A stretch of 64,000 nucleotides of DNA from Thereva unica (lineage: Eukaryota; Arthropoda; Insecta; Diptera; Therevidae). The stretch is taken from NCBI GenBank assembly GCA_949987705.1, contig OX465285.1:88483975-88547974 (forward strand), written 5' to 3'. The notes under the pieces are model-generated. The model searched no databases and was not told where the DNA came from. It saw only the letters and a program-made list of their open reading frames with translations. The stretch's first letter is position 1. Each line of letters starts with the position of its first letter. This document shows positions 1-10,726 of this stretch, piece after piece. Made by a program: the position numbers and the translations under genes.

Positions 1-2104
1 ATAGGGCTGAAATTTTGACAGTGCATCCCTATAATGGCGTGGACATCCACTATAAAGCGATTTTTCGAAATTCATCCCCTAAGGGGGTGAAATGGGGTTT
101 TTCCAAACCGCTATAGATATAGGGCTGAAATTTTGACAGTGCATCCCTATAATGGCGTGGACATCCACTATAAAGCGATTTTTCGAAATTCATCCCCTAA
201 GGGGGTGAAATGGGGTTTTTCCAAACCGCTATAGCTATAGGGCTGAAATTTTGACAGTGCATCCCTATAATGGCGTGGACATCCACTATAAAGCGATTTT
301 TCGAAATTCATCCCCTAAGGGGGTGAAATGGGGTTTTTCCAAACCGCTATAGATATAGGGCTGAAATTTTGACAGTGCATCCCTATAATGGCGTGGACAT
401 CCACTATAAAGCGATTTTTCGAAATTCATCCCCTAAGGGGGTGAAATGGGGTTTTTCCAAACCGCTATAGATATAGGGCTGAAATTTTGACAGTGCATCC
501 CTATAATGGCGTGGACATCCACTATAGAGCGATTTTTCGAAATTCATCCCCTAAGGGGGTGAAATAGGGTTTACCCAAACCGCTAAAGGTATAGGGCTGT
601 AATTTTGACAGTGCATCCCTATAATGGCGTGGTCTTCCACTATTAAAGCGATTTTTCAAAACTCATCCCCTAAGGGAGTGAAATGGGGTTAACCCAAACC
701 GCTGGAGCTATAGGGCTGAAATTTTGACAGTGCATCCCTATAATGATGTGGACATCCACTAAGAAGCGATTTTTCGAAATTCATCCCCTAAGGGGGTGAA
801 ATAGGGTTTTTCCAAACCGCTATAGCTATAGGGCTGAAATTTTGACAGTGCATCCCTATAATGGCGTGGACATCCACTATAAAGCGATTTTTCGAAATTC
901 ATCCCCTAAGGGGGGGAAATGGGGTTTTTCCAAACCGCTATAGATATAGGGCTGAAATTTTGACAGTGCATCCCTATAATGGCGTGGACATCCACTATAA
1001 AGATTTTTCGAAATTCATCCCCTAAGGGGGTGAAATGGGGTTTTTCCAAACCGCTATAGATATAGGGCTGAAATTTTGACAGTGCATTCCTATAATGGCG
1101 TGGACATCCACTATACAGCGATTTTTCGAAATTCATGCCCTAAGGGGGTGAAATAGGGTTCACCCAAACCGCTAAAGCTATAGGGCTGTAATTTTGACAG
1201 TGCATCCCTATAATGGCGTGGTCTTTCACTATTAAAGCGATTTTTCAAAACTCATCCCCTAAGGGAGTGAAATGGGGTTTACCCAAACCGCTGGAGCTAT
1301 AGGGCTGAAATTTTGACAGTGCATCCCTATAGTGATGTGGACATTCACTAAGAAGCGATTTTTCGGAATTCATCCCCTAAGGGGGTGAAATGGGGTTTTT
1401 CCAAACCGCTAAATTTATAGGGCTGAAATTTTGACAGTGCATCCCTATAATGGCGTGGACATCCACTATAAAGCGATTTTACGAAATTCATCCCCTAAGG
1501 GGGTGAAATGGGGTTTTTCCAAACCGCTATAGATATAGGGCTGAAATTTTGACAGTGCATCCCTATAATGGCGTGGACATCCACTATAGAGCGATTTTTC
1601 GAAATTCATCCCCTAAGGGGGTGAAATAGGGTTTACCCAAACCGCTGGAGCTATAGGGCTGAAATTTTGACAGTGCGTCCCTTTAATGACGTGGACATCC
1701 ACTAAGAAGCGATTTTTCGAAATTCATCTTCTAAGTGGGTGAAATGGGGTTAACCCACACCGCTGAAGCTGAAGGGCTTTAATTTTGACCGTGCATCCCT
1801 ATAATGACGTGGACATCCACTTAGGAGCGATTTTTCGAAATTAATCCCCTAAGGGGGTGAAATAGGGTTTACTCAAACCGCTGGAGCTATAGGGCTGAAA
1901 TTTTGACAGTGCGTCCCTTTAATGACGTGGACATCCACTAAGAAGCGATTTTTCGAAATTCATCCCCTAAGTGGGTTAAATGGGGTTAACCCAAACCGCT
2001 GGAGCTGAAGGGCTTTAATTTTGACAGTGCACCTCTGTAATGACGTGGACATTCACTAAGAAGCAATTTTTCGAAATTCATTCCCTAACGCAGTGAAATG
2101 GGGG
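1..2104 (+). repeat. 118-bp tandem satellite array, about 18 units
   Basis: The monomer repeats every 118 bp (starts at 1, 119, 237, 355, 473 and so on). Conserved blocks in order are AAACCGCT, AGGGCTGAAATTTTGACAG, GTGGACATCCACT, CGATTTTTCGAAATTCAT and CCCCTAAGGGGGTGAAAT. Units 1-5 are nearly uniform. From about 591 to 1775 variant units recur in the same order with a period near 592 bp (five monomers): a GTCTTCC/GTCTTTC unit, then a GATGTGGACAT unit, then standard units. The last four units alternate in two types (GCGTCCCTTT and GAAGGGCTTT), giving a 236-bp dimer. The open frames crossing the array are only stop-free readings of the monomer. Confidence 0.95.
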
Positions 2105-2330
2105 ACATAAACATGCCAATCTCTGCTTCAAATTTTGCAGATTTGTTGAGCAGAGGTGATATACGCAGCAATTTGTTTACCATATTTATTAAAAATATGC
2201 ACTATAATAAACCCTTTTAGGGATAATGAGCTGACTTTTTTGTTTTTTTTTTTTTTTTTTAAGGAAAACATTGCACATAATAAACAGTTTTTATTTAAAG
2301 GCGTTGCAAGGCACGCGGGTTTTATGCTAG
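1..2330 (+). mobile_element. Helitron-like element, copy 1 (3' part; cut by window start)
   Basis: This is the 3' part of a non-autonomous, rolling-circle-type element; its 5' end lies outside the window. It consists of an 18-unit satellite array (1-2104) and a unique 3' tail (2105-2330). The tail holds a stem-loop (CTCTGCT at 2121 pairing with AGCAGAG at 2149), a T-tract (2243-2260), and a short GC stem (2301-2316) 14 bases before the terminal GCTAG, followed by T at 2331. A 3' hairpin, CTAG end and following T are the known hallmarks of Helitrons. The whole segment reappears at 52800-55129, and the match ends exactly at 2330, which fixes the 3' boundary. It has no coding capacity. The Helitron call rests on termini and target choice only; no helicase is present in this copy. 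Confidence 0.75.
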
Positions 2331-2335
2331 TTTTA

Positions 2336-2412
2336 GATAGGTGGGAGTATTCTGCGTACACTGATACCTTATTCATGAAGATATGTGATGGCGTTACAAA
2401 AATACAGGGTTA
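2336..2412 (+). repeat. Dispersed repeat fragment shared with 12815-12905
   Basis: Immediately downstream of the Helitron end, GATAGGTGGGAGTATTCTGC and the bases just after it are found again, reverse-complemented, near 12875-12903. A second shared block (GTTACAAAAATACAG at about 2392) also recurs in the same order there. Copy 1 of the Helitron therefore landed in or beside an older dispersed repeat. The repeat's class is unknown to me. Confidence 0.55.
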
Positions 2413-3038
2413 ATTAGTCATTTCGCCCGAATAAAAAGAAATAGCATTATTAACACCTTAGCCACAGTTACGGGATATAACAACTATACAGAAATTCAAT
2501 ACTTATTATAGCCGATAATCTGAGATACTTTTCTTTTGCGCCGGGCCTGGGGTAATTTTGTATGGGCTGTGACCCACCTCCTTTAATGTTAATATCACAT
2601 AATTTCCATTAGGTAAGAATTTTTCAAATTATTGAGAGACTGTAGTACAAATTTGGCAGAGTGCGAGATCAAAAGTTAGACTTATAGTCTTGTATTCTAA
2701 TGTTGATTCGAGACTAGCATTAGAAATTGTAACCTTTTAGCTGTGTTCGAAAGGAAAGTGCATTGCAGAATTGTTGGCCTTGTATGTGTATTCCAACAAT
2801 TTTCTAAATGCAAATAGAGCAAGTCTCCAAGTTTATCTAATACCAAACTTTAGGTATATTGATGAGCTTGTTATTCTACATACTTTGGATAGAGTCCGCA
2901 CCATTAAAGAAGGAAAATGAGCACGTATGTTTTGAAAATATAAATAAGTCGGCAATTTGCGTTTTAAAAGAAACAGAGTGACCTGACGTTACTCGCTTCT
3001 AAAAATTTGAGACTCTCACAACAGCGGAAACAGAGATT
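2413..3038. other. No gene seen; contains edge of dispersed repeat family A
   Basis: AT-rich sequence without recognisable coding content. From about 2960 to 3065 it resembles family A (copies near 42.2 kb and 57.2-57.7 kb), sharing GAGACTCTCA followed by a GGAAA...GATTTTGAGATTCCCTTC stretch. Confidence 0.4.
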
Positions 3039-3614
3039 TTGAGATTCCCTTCTCTTATAGCGTGGCCTCTAACCGTCTTTTCATGTAAAAAAATAGAGCT
3101 CAGAGGTAAAGCCCCTTGGTTTTGTCTTCGATTCTGTTCATTGAGTCAGACAGCAAACTTTAGTTTGAAGATCATAAAGAGAAAAGTGAAAGAGCTGACA
3201 ACGCCAACATGGGGTTATGTTCCATCTACTTTCGTCCAAGACTACTACGATAGAAAGTTGACTTTGATGCTCGAAGAGGAGATCGATTCCTCGGTTATTA
3301 TTCTTGATGGTAGAAGAAAGCTTAAGAATAAAGGAAAGACACTGACCGGATTCGACCCACGAACCTTTGGAATGGTAGTCCTGTTACATTATCTGCTTAG
3401 ACTAGCGCAACCGAAGTTAAAGCCTCAGATCGATCTCCTAGATTTCCCAAAACACATCGAAAACAATTACTTTCCAATAAATAACATAATCTATGCTATC
3501 AAAATCAATCTAAACCCCAAAAACGTCTCCAAACTTGTTCAACATTGTAATAAAATTGTGAATTTGTTTAATGGCCGCCCATCAACAACCCTTAAACACT
3601 CTCTTTTCACATAG
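3039..3614 (+). CDS. Unassigned 191-residue open frame, possibly chance
   Basis: An uninterrupted frame from ATG to TAG. I do not recognise the product. The first 20 or so residues overlap a dispersed repeat (family A edge), which argues against a genuine start. The middle is charged (KIIKRKVKEL, LMLEEEIDSS, DGRRKLKNKGK) and the C-terminus is Asn- and Lys-rich, as expected from translated AT-rich DNA. No signal peptide, membrane segment or known motif is visible. At this base composition and window size one frame of this length can arise by chance. It could also be a scrap of an unknown transposon gene. Confidence 0.12.
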   Translation: MRFPSLIAWPLTVFSCKKIELRGKAPWFCLRFCSLSQTANFSLKIIKRKVKELTTPTWGYVPSTFVQDYYDRKLTLMLEEEIDSSVIILDGRRKLKNKGKTLTGFDPRTFGMVVLLHYLLRLAQPKLKPQIDLLDFPKHIENNYFPINNIIYAIKINLNPKNVSKLVQHCNKIVNLFNGRPSTTLKHSLFT

Positions 3615-6600
3615 TTAAAATTAAGAAATAAACTCGCAATCTTGCATCGCATAAATCCTTTTCCGAAAGAGAGATCTGCCATTAATAATCTTCCATTAAA
3701 CTCACCAGTCTCGGGGCAATATCTCCGAAGGGCAATAATGTTCGACCATGGCTATATGAACACTTAATAACTAACCACCCTGCATAGCCCCCGTTCCGTC
3801 GATCCATGAGCCCCCGGTACGTCTAATTCCCGCTGCCCCCGTTTCAGTTCTCTCTCTCTCTATTAAATTTTCAGTAAACCAGCAATCCTGATAGGACCGC
3901 TCTACCGCGTCGCCCGCGCTGCGCCCCACTACACAGGGTATCTTAACTTGGTTGACCCAGATTTGGTGTAGGTTTTACGATAGAGGGCGAAAGTTAAAAG
4001 AAAAATTGCGGTTTTCACCAGGGCCACCCACTCATAAAATACTCACCTGCCCGCAGTGTGATCACCTTATATCTCCTGCGTTGTTCTTATGCCAACAATA
4101 TTGAGCTATCAATCCTTAAGGGAAGTAATAAAGCCCTTTCAGACGGAATAAATCACAGCTTGTCTTCGTCCATAAATACGGCATACCACCTCACAAATCG
4201 GTAGTTAAAGGTCGTTAAAGCACAGTTGAGTGATTGCAGTTGCACGTCTTGTAGAAGTAAAGAGAAGACACGGCCGCCCTCGGCCCTATGTCTCTAGATA
4301 GAATATAGAGAGGAATAAGCGGGAATATCTCCTAGCCTCCCTCTATGTGCTACCGGGGTTTTACCTGCGATATATAGTATATATGTGTGTAATTCACAAT
4401 GTTACTCCTCCTCTCCCCTAGGTAGACTGTGTGTAAGCTAGCGCCGATGGTGGTGGCGTAGTCAGACAAAAGTATTTTTATCCGTGAAAACGTTCCTCCT
4501 GGATTCCGAGGCTCCCGGAATGAATGAGAAAGGATTACACAATTTGCGCAAAGTGGATTGTCTCGTTATTCATGGGAATTGTTTAATTTTTCTTCGAAAT
4601 CCTATCTACGGCATTTAACTCAGTGACTACCCCGGAACGTCGCCCTAGTCACCCATCTACCAACCACCTAGAGAATGGCGGGTAGTTGGGCCAATGAATG
4701 CGCGGCGGCTTTGGGGTTGGCAAGCGCCACTCATCTGTGCATAGTGTAGGCGTATAGTGATTTTCTATAGACGTCTGTTGTCACAGGATTCTAGGATAAC
4801 ATTGATACGAGAGAATACCGCGAGTTATATCCACACATACTCTCCACTCTACTCTGCTTCCTCGTCGATCAAGGACGTAGGGTATATAGATGATAAAAAA
4901 CACAACTTCCAGAACGATGCTATATAGTCAATAAATGGCATTTGGGTGGGGGGAGGGGATGAGAAAATAGAAAGAAAGAAGCAAAAATTATGTTACCCTC
5001 ATCCCGCTGGCTTTTGCTCTCCCACCCCATGCCATTCAGCCGCAGAAGAAGAAGCTGTGGGAAAACATTGGATAGAGCCACGGAAGATAAAATTGATATA
5101 TGGAGACATCGTCGAGTGTCAAAATGAATTACTCAAATTCATTGGAGTAATTGGCTTCTGATAGCATTAGCCGGTTAATAAAGAGCGCCAGTGAGAGCAG
5201 ATGACATGGGGCTGTAATGTGGTGCTGATAACAGATGACATATGACCGACCGACAAGGGACGGTAGTACTGGATGCTTTCCGTGAAATTGGAACCCGAAG
5301 AGGGTTCCAGCCACTCATCAGATCCTTCATATCCGACATTTCTCCCTAATCCCTAATACAAAAACAAAAAATATATATATCTATATACATAGTACTCGTA
5401 TATATACATTTCTAACAGGAAAATATGCGCCTCGTATCGACAAGATAATAAACAATTTTTACAGGAAAAATAGAAAATTAAGTAGACGTGAGAAATTCGA
5501 CATTGCTTAATGGATTAATGCATGTTGAGGGATGCCAGCACATTTCTGTGGATGCCAATATTGTATATAGGAGGTTGTGATGTCTATGGCTGTTAATTTA
5601 ATAGAACGAATGTTTTATTAATGCCTTTTGGTTATTTTCGGTTGAAGTCGGATGATTTAATAATTTTTGTAATCATAATTGAAACAGTAGCATATGACAG
5701 TGATGTATTATTAATGTTAATACGAAGGTTTCGATGGTTAACAGGGTATGAGAATGTCAGTAGGAATTTGTGTATGGTATTAGCATAATGCATATTAGGC
5801 TATGGGGAAAATGTATCGATATCAAGACAGAAAGATAAGTGAATCAAAATCTATTTATTAGTTGAAAATTTATTTATAAGTGAAATTCACTGCCTAGAAA
5901 GTGATAACAGGAAACAACTACGAGCCAAGATTTATTATGCATCCTTGTTTGCTTTATTTTCTTCTAAAATTCTGTCAGCGATTATAGAGTTGTCGTCAGT
6001 ATTAGCGCGAAGTGTCGTAAGTACCATAAAAAGTTCGACGTCAATAAATCCACTGTTTGACTGACGTCAATAAATCCACATTGTATCAACCACGGGATGT
6101 TAAATTGAGTTTCACATATAGCTAAACTTTTTTACCTGTCGTCCTTTCTCAGACACTTGGAAACAAGCCCAAGTTCAACCTTTAACGAAAAAAGGCAAAT
6201 CTAACAATTCCTCCAATGACGAATTAATCTTCAAAATCACTATGGTAGTAATTATTAAAAAGGTTTTGACATATCGTGAATCCAACTAAAGCGTAGACGA
6301 CAAGCAATACGGCAATATGTTTTTAAGTGACTAAACCAAAGTTCAATACTATCAGGGACGGTGGAACGCGTGGGGATGAAAGGAAAAGTGCAGCCCCACC
6401 AGACTATCATTTTAAAAGGCGATTGCCTCAGGGGCATGGCGAAAGAACGTTCCCCATGAGACCCCACGTAGCAAATCAGGGCCTTGCCGAAAGAGTTTCT
6501 TCCTGAACACAACTCGAAAAAAATGAGCGGTACTCAAGTGAGTTATGCCTTATTAGTTTTTCATAATGAGCCTAGTAGGTAAATCTTGTTTCAAATAAAA

Positions 6601-6709
6601 TGAGGCATTAGCCGCTTTACCTGTTTGGAAAGCTTTTAAGAATACCCTTATTCCCCGGCTTCACCGGTTGAACTGCGCAAGTTCTATACTAAACTACCAC
6701 GTTTCAACT
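3615..6709. other. Unique non-coding stretch; nothing recognised
   Basis: No coding motif, RNA gene or terminal-repeat element was recognised. There are short AT runs near 5365-5410. Composition is mixed, with some GC-richer islands (3900-4060, 4640-4740). It reads as intron or intergenic DNA. Confidence 0.5.
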
Positions 6710-6894
6710 CATGGTACAATAATACAAGGTAGGCTCGCAAGGAAAAGCTCTGTTTCCATCTTGAAAAGCTTCTACCATTTTTATATGAGAAAAGATCTGA
6801 GTGACGTCACGAGAAAGCTTTTTTCCTTTGTGAACTAAGATCTGAGTGACGTCACAGGACCCTTATGAGCTTACCTTGTAATAATTGTACCATG
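6710..6894. mobile_element. 185-bp MITE with 9-bp TSD (Mutator-like)
   Basis: Terminal inverted repeats of about 28 bp begin CATGGTACAATAATACAAGG on the left and match the reverse complement of the right end with a few mismatches. The 9-mer GTTTCAACT flanks the element directly on both sides (6701-6709 and 6895-6903). A 9-bp TSD is characteristic of the Mutator superfamily, so I assign it there by inference; the termini are not those of hAT or mariner. The interior carries two copies of AGATCTGAGTGACGTCAC and no coding potential. Confidence 0.8.
6802..6854. promoter_or_regulatory. Two perfect CRE palindromes (TGACGTCA) inside the MITE
   Basis: TGACGTCA occurs at 6802-6809 and 6847-6854, each inside a repeated 18-mer AGATCTGAGTGACGTCAC. 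This octamer is the known consensus site of CREB/ATF bZIP proteins. Whether either copy is bound is unknown; the repeat may simply be part of the MITE. Confidence 0.3.
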
Positions 6895-8470
6895 GTTTCA
6901 ACTCTAGAATGCCTCTCCTAACAAAGCTTTAAGAAAATAAATATTTACTCAGCAGGCTGGGTTACTCTCCTCTGAAAGCTTCACTTCGAAGCTTTAAAGC
7001 TTCCTATAATGGCGAGCTTTCTAGCTATAAAATAAACCCTTCGCCAGGCCAAAATCCAGTCTTTAAAAAGGCTCGTTCCGAAGAGGTCACTATCGAGCAA
7101 CTTGGAAACTGAAACTTTAAAATAACCCCAGTTCGCATACAATTTCCACTTATTCAACTGAGGATAAACAAACCTCACAGTTCGGCCAACTAATCTCGAA
7201 CCTAAAAGATCGCTGAAAAGAGAGTAATCAACTGGAATAGTGGAATGCCATTCCAGTTGTGTGGAATGCCATTCCATTCTGCGTTTCTGACTTTTGGCGA
7301 AAAACCAACAACAATTTCAAGCACGAGCTGAACATGAACTGTAGTTTAGCCACTTTGTGGATTGAACTGAACATTATTGAACTGAGCTCAGCGAAACCGG
7401 GGCATTAAGCTTTAGTTTTTGTTGTTGCATTGCATTGCTTGTTGGTGATCATGAAGGGTATCATTTATCATACTCAATAGACTCGTTCTGGTACCTCTCG
7501 TTTCGAAGTATATTTTATCCAGTGTGTCCAGATTTTGTCGCTCTGCGCTATGTCATTCTTCCAATGAGGATTTGGTTTACTTCGCTTTCGAATTCTACCG
7601 TAGAAGATTTTCCGTAATAATTCATACGTCCTAGATCGACCGGACATCGGAACCTACCGAGCTTCATTTTATTCACTACAGTTGTGATAGTACTCGTAGA
7701 TCTCATCAATGCAAAGTTTCCGAAACAGTGATCCCTCGGATAAAAGGCCAACAGTTCTGCAAGGTACTTTACTTCTAAGCTATGAACCTATGTGTAAATA
7801 TTAGCTCGGCCATTGTCTTATACAAGCCCTCATTGCATGTTAAGGTAAAATGGTTCAATTTTAGCAACCTAAACAGACCTTAGGTTTTTTTGGCTTTTAG
7901 GCGTTTTTGTGGTTATATGGTATTTTCAACTGGTATTATTGAACCAAGGCACTTGAAAGATTTTACCCCTCCAAAATCATTCCCTTGATTATGGAACCAG
8001 TGATAGATTCCAGATTTCTCCACATTTGACCAGGTCCGCAGCTATGGAACATACTCCCGACCTGCCTTGTTGGTTTTAAGGTTTTTTAAGAGTTTGCTAA
8101 ATTCTTCTTAGAATGTCCTCAAATATTGTAAGAGGTTGTTGAAGTCACTCGCCATTTATCAATTCATGAAAACTGTTCCAAATACCTTCAAAATCCAGTG
8201 TTTTTTCCTTGTAACGTGGTTGTGGATTGTGTCAGTCTTCTTTAGAACTCCAGCACCTATTGTAGTCTTTTGTAGTATTTCTGTGCACATAGGAGCCTCT
8301 TTTATACGTAACTACGGATGCATTGCTCGGTACATAGCATTCGTATGTTCAATCGCGCCAGGTTACAATTATCCGCGAACCAGTCGTTCCAATCATGTTC
8401 GACTCATACCTTAAATTAAGTCAGAGCAATTTATTGCAGTATTTGTAAGACGTGCTCTCCTTGGCGTGCT
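6895..8470. other. Unique stretch; paired GGAATG palindromes at 7230-7278
   Basis: No gene was recognised. At 7241-7255 and 7262-7276 the 15-mer TGGAATGCCATTCCA occurs twice, seven bases apart, and the left one is embedded in a larger foldback (AACTGGAAT...ATTCCAGTT). The rest shows no motif that I can support. Confidence 0.45.
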
Positions 8471-9157
8471 CCTGGCCTTACAACGGGCGAATGCCGGCCG
8501 ATTTTCTTTCTAAAGGGCACATGATGGTCATAGAATTGCGCCAATTTAACTTTTAGTTTTGCCGGGTGTCAGCTTTGAATTTAAAGAGAATAAGGAGGAT
8601 ATGATTGTCCGTTTGTGTATGGGCTATTATAAAGGAACCCAATTGAAATAGGGTGTGTAAAAATACCTCTTTATAGGTATATATTAAAAAGATTTTTTCT
8701 TAATCGCATTATATAAACTTATACCTGTCGGTATGTGTGTGGTTTACGGACTTACAGTCCTGCAATCAACCTTCTGATTCCTCCTGTCATAGCCTTCGCT
8801 AGTCTTTCCCCGCTCCACCAAGCGCATGTCATCGGTTGGCTGATGAGATTCAACTCGTTTCAGGAGGCATAACACTCCAGCGAGTTGTTTCTCAAATGCC
8901 CCGATGTCAGAGTCGCGAAATGGTTGGAAGTACGTGGAATAAAAATATCGTGGCTAGGTTGTGGCAGCCCCTTCCTACTTCTGTCTCTTTCTACTCTCTA
9001 TCTTCCGGCTAGAGCTGCTGTTCGACATTCTATACGAAAAAATAGATTGTCGAACAGTACAAAGGGGCTTTCCCTAAGCCTCTAGTCCATGACATAAAAA
9101 AAACATGGCCGAGGACTATGTTTCCGTCACGGTAGGTGGTCGCCCGTTGTAAGGCCA
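8471..9157. repeat. 18-bp inverted repeat pair bracketing a SINE
   Basis: TGGCCTTACAACGGGCGA at about 8471 is matched by its exact reverse complement ending at about 9157. The arms show no further similarity inside and I see no flanking target duplication. The 3'-half SINE at 8774-9103 lies between them. This could be a small MITE that later received the SINE, or a coincidental remnant; a similar but diverged arm occurs at about 14604. Confidence 0.4.
8774..9103 (+). mobile_element. tRNA-derived SINE, 5'-truncated copy
   Basis: From TGATTCCTCCTGTCATAG to an A-rich tail (ATAAAAAAAA at 9095-9103), this follows the reverse complement of 13774-14110 with scattered differences. Shared blocks include CCAAGCGCATGTCATCGGTT, GCATAACACTCCAGCGAG and GGGGCTTTCCCTAAG. 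It lacks the tRNA-like head present in the 14-kb copy, as expected for 5' truncation during LINE-driven retrotransposition. It is non-coding. Confidence 0.8.
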
Positions 9158-10542
9158 TCTGTTATATTTACTCGGGTGTACAAGATTCACTTTTCATCAT
9201 CAGTTACAATTCGGCCTGGAAATTGCGCTTTTGATTATATGACCTTGAAAGTCTCTCTTTCGATGGGTAAATCAACCACCAGAGATAAGATTATAGATCC
9301 TTCCACCAACAAGCATCTGTCAAGATATAATTGTCAAGTTTTGTAAGTGCTCTCTCCTAAAGAACTGAATTTCCCATACACATACACACACCCAAAAACC
9401 CATTAATTAATGATAAAATTCTCGGTTAATTAATCATAGTATAAATTTTCATTTAATTTTAATTAATTTTCATTCCATCATTTCGCTCCTATTACGCTGC
9501 CTCTCCGCATGATGGGGCTGGCTCCTTTACACTCATCCCCACATGCACGCACCAGGCGCAAAAAAAACCGGGGAAACTGGGTCAAAAACATTCTTCCTTT
9601 TTAGTCCTGCTGCCGATAAACCAATCAAGAATCGAAGATGATAGTCCAACCGCAATAATTCTCAAAGGAATGACGGAAACATTAATATCCAGATCCTTCA
9701 ATTTTATTTATTTTTTTCCAGTGGGGGAAAAAGAAAAACCAATTTTCTTCCCGCAACATTCACCTCTAAATTCATGCCCCCAGCCGCCAAATCCGCCCCC
9801 GCACGGCCGCCAGTTTCCTTTCAAATTTACGCAATCTCCCGTGAAGCGCCTTCAAAGTTTAAGCGGGCGCGCGGGCGATGCGGGAGAGCGAGCGAGGAAC
9901 TTCTTCACAATTAATAATTTAAAATTAATTTCAAGTAATAATCTTTTGGAGTTTTTGAGAGCGTCATGTGTTTGTCCTTGAATTATTTATCGCAATTGCG
10001 GTGCGGGGGTGGGTGGGGGCCGTTCGTTTCGAGGCTCAACCCCCCCGCCCCCAGTCTCATCGGCATGTTCATCTTTCATCCTTGATATTGGGTACAAGAT
10101 ACTCTAGTTAAGCTCGAAACTTTTCGCAGATATTTCTCTCGAGTGTTTAAGATTGGTAAAAGGCGGCTGAGAAAGCAGAAAGGTGGGGTGCAGGGGTGGC
10201 GAATGTAGTTCCTTGTATAAAAGGATAAAATTTCATTTTTCGTGAAAATACAGAAGGAGAGATTGAGAGCACGAATCAGCCTAGCGAGAATGAACGAACG
10301 AACCAGCTTGGCACACGGGAGGGCAACGTATATTTAACAGGCAGGAGCGCCCTCGCGCCAGCATCTGTTGAAGATGAGAAGATCCCTTAACAAACTCCAA
10401 CAAGAAGGGGTTAAGTTCTCAAACAACGTAAATAGGTATAAAGTGGTATTTACTCAGAAAATTTCGAAATAAACATAATTAGGTACAAATGGGTTTAGAG
10501 AGACAGACAGAGTTCTGCCATTAATTAACATTTGTCCCGTAG
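9158..10542. other. Unique stretch with TAATTA cluster at 9401-9470
   Basis: No gene. Between 9401 and 9470 several overlapping TTAATTAAT, GTTAATTAATCA and TTTAATTAATTTTC sequences sit close together; TAATTA is the known core bound by many homeodomain proteins. The following 500 bases are GC-richer with C and G runs (10005-10045). This could be a regulatory region, but nothing beyond motif density supports it. Confidence 0.35.
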
Positions 10543-10726
10543 ATACCGAGCGGAACACCTGGGATTTTACTTAAGGGAGTGCCAAAAGCAGCCACCATCA
10601 AGCAGCAGCAACAGCTCTAACCATTCAGCATTGAACGCAACAACAACAACAACAGCAACAACAATAGCATTAGAACAACACCAGGAACAGCATCTTTCAC
10701 CGATTTCTCAAATTCAACCCTCTTAA
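10543..10726 (+). CDS. Candidate terminal exon, Ser/Asn/Thr/Gln-rich
   Basis: A possible 3' exon of a host gene. The left edge is a plausible splice acceptor (TTTGTCCCGTAG at 10531-10542); the frame then runs YRAEHLGFYLRECQKQPP, a poly-Ser/Asn tract, a Thr tract encoded by ACA repeats, and a Gln/His-rich end, closing with TAA at 10724-10726. An AATAAA hexamer follows at 10947. Homopolymer tracts of this kind are common in insect transcription factors and RNA-binding proteins, but I recognise no domain. The frame is short and the tract may be a simple repeat rather than protein. No partner exon was identified. Confidence 0.25.

Noticed and set aside
906..1136. 76-residue minus-strand frame in the satellite, repeated at 53705-53935
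   Set aside because: It is a stop-free reading through two 118-bp monomers, repeating itself internally; no start context or homology.
1..2104. CRISPR-like array
   Set aside because: The unit repeats without unique spacers and the setting is eukaryotic; it is a satellite.
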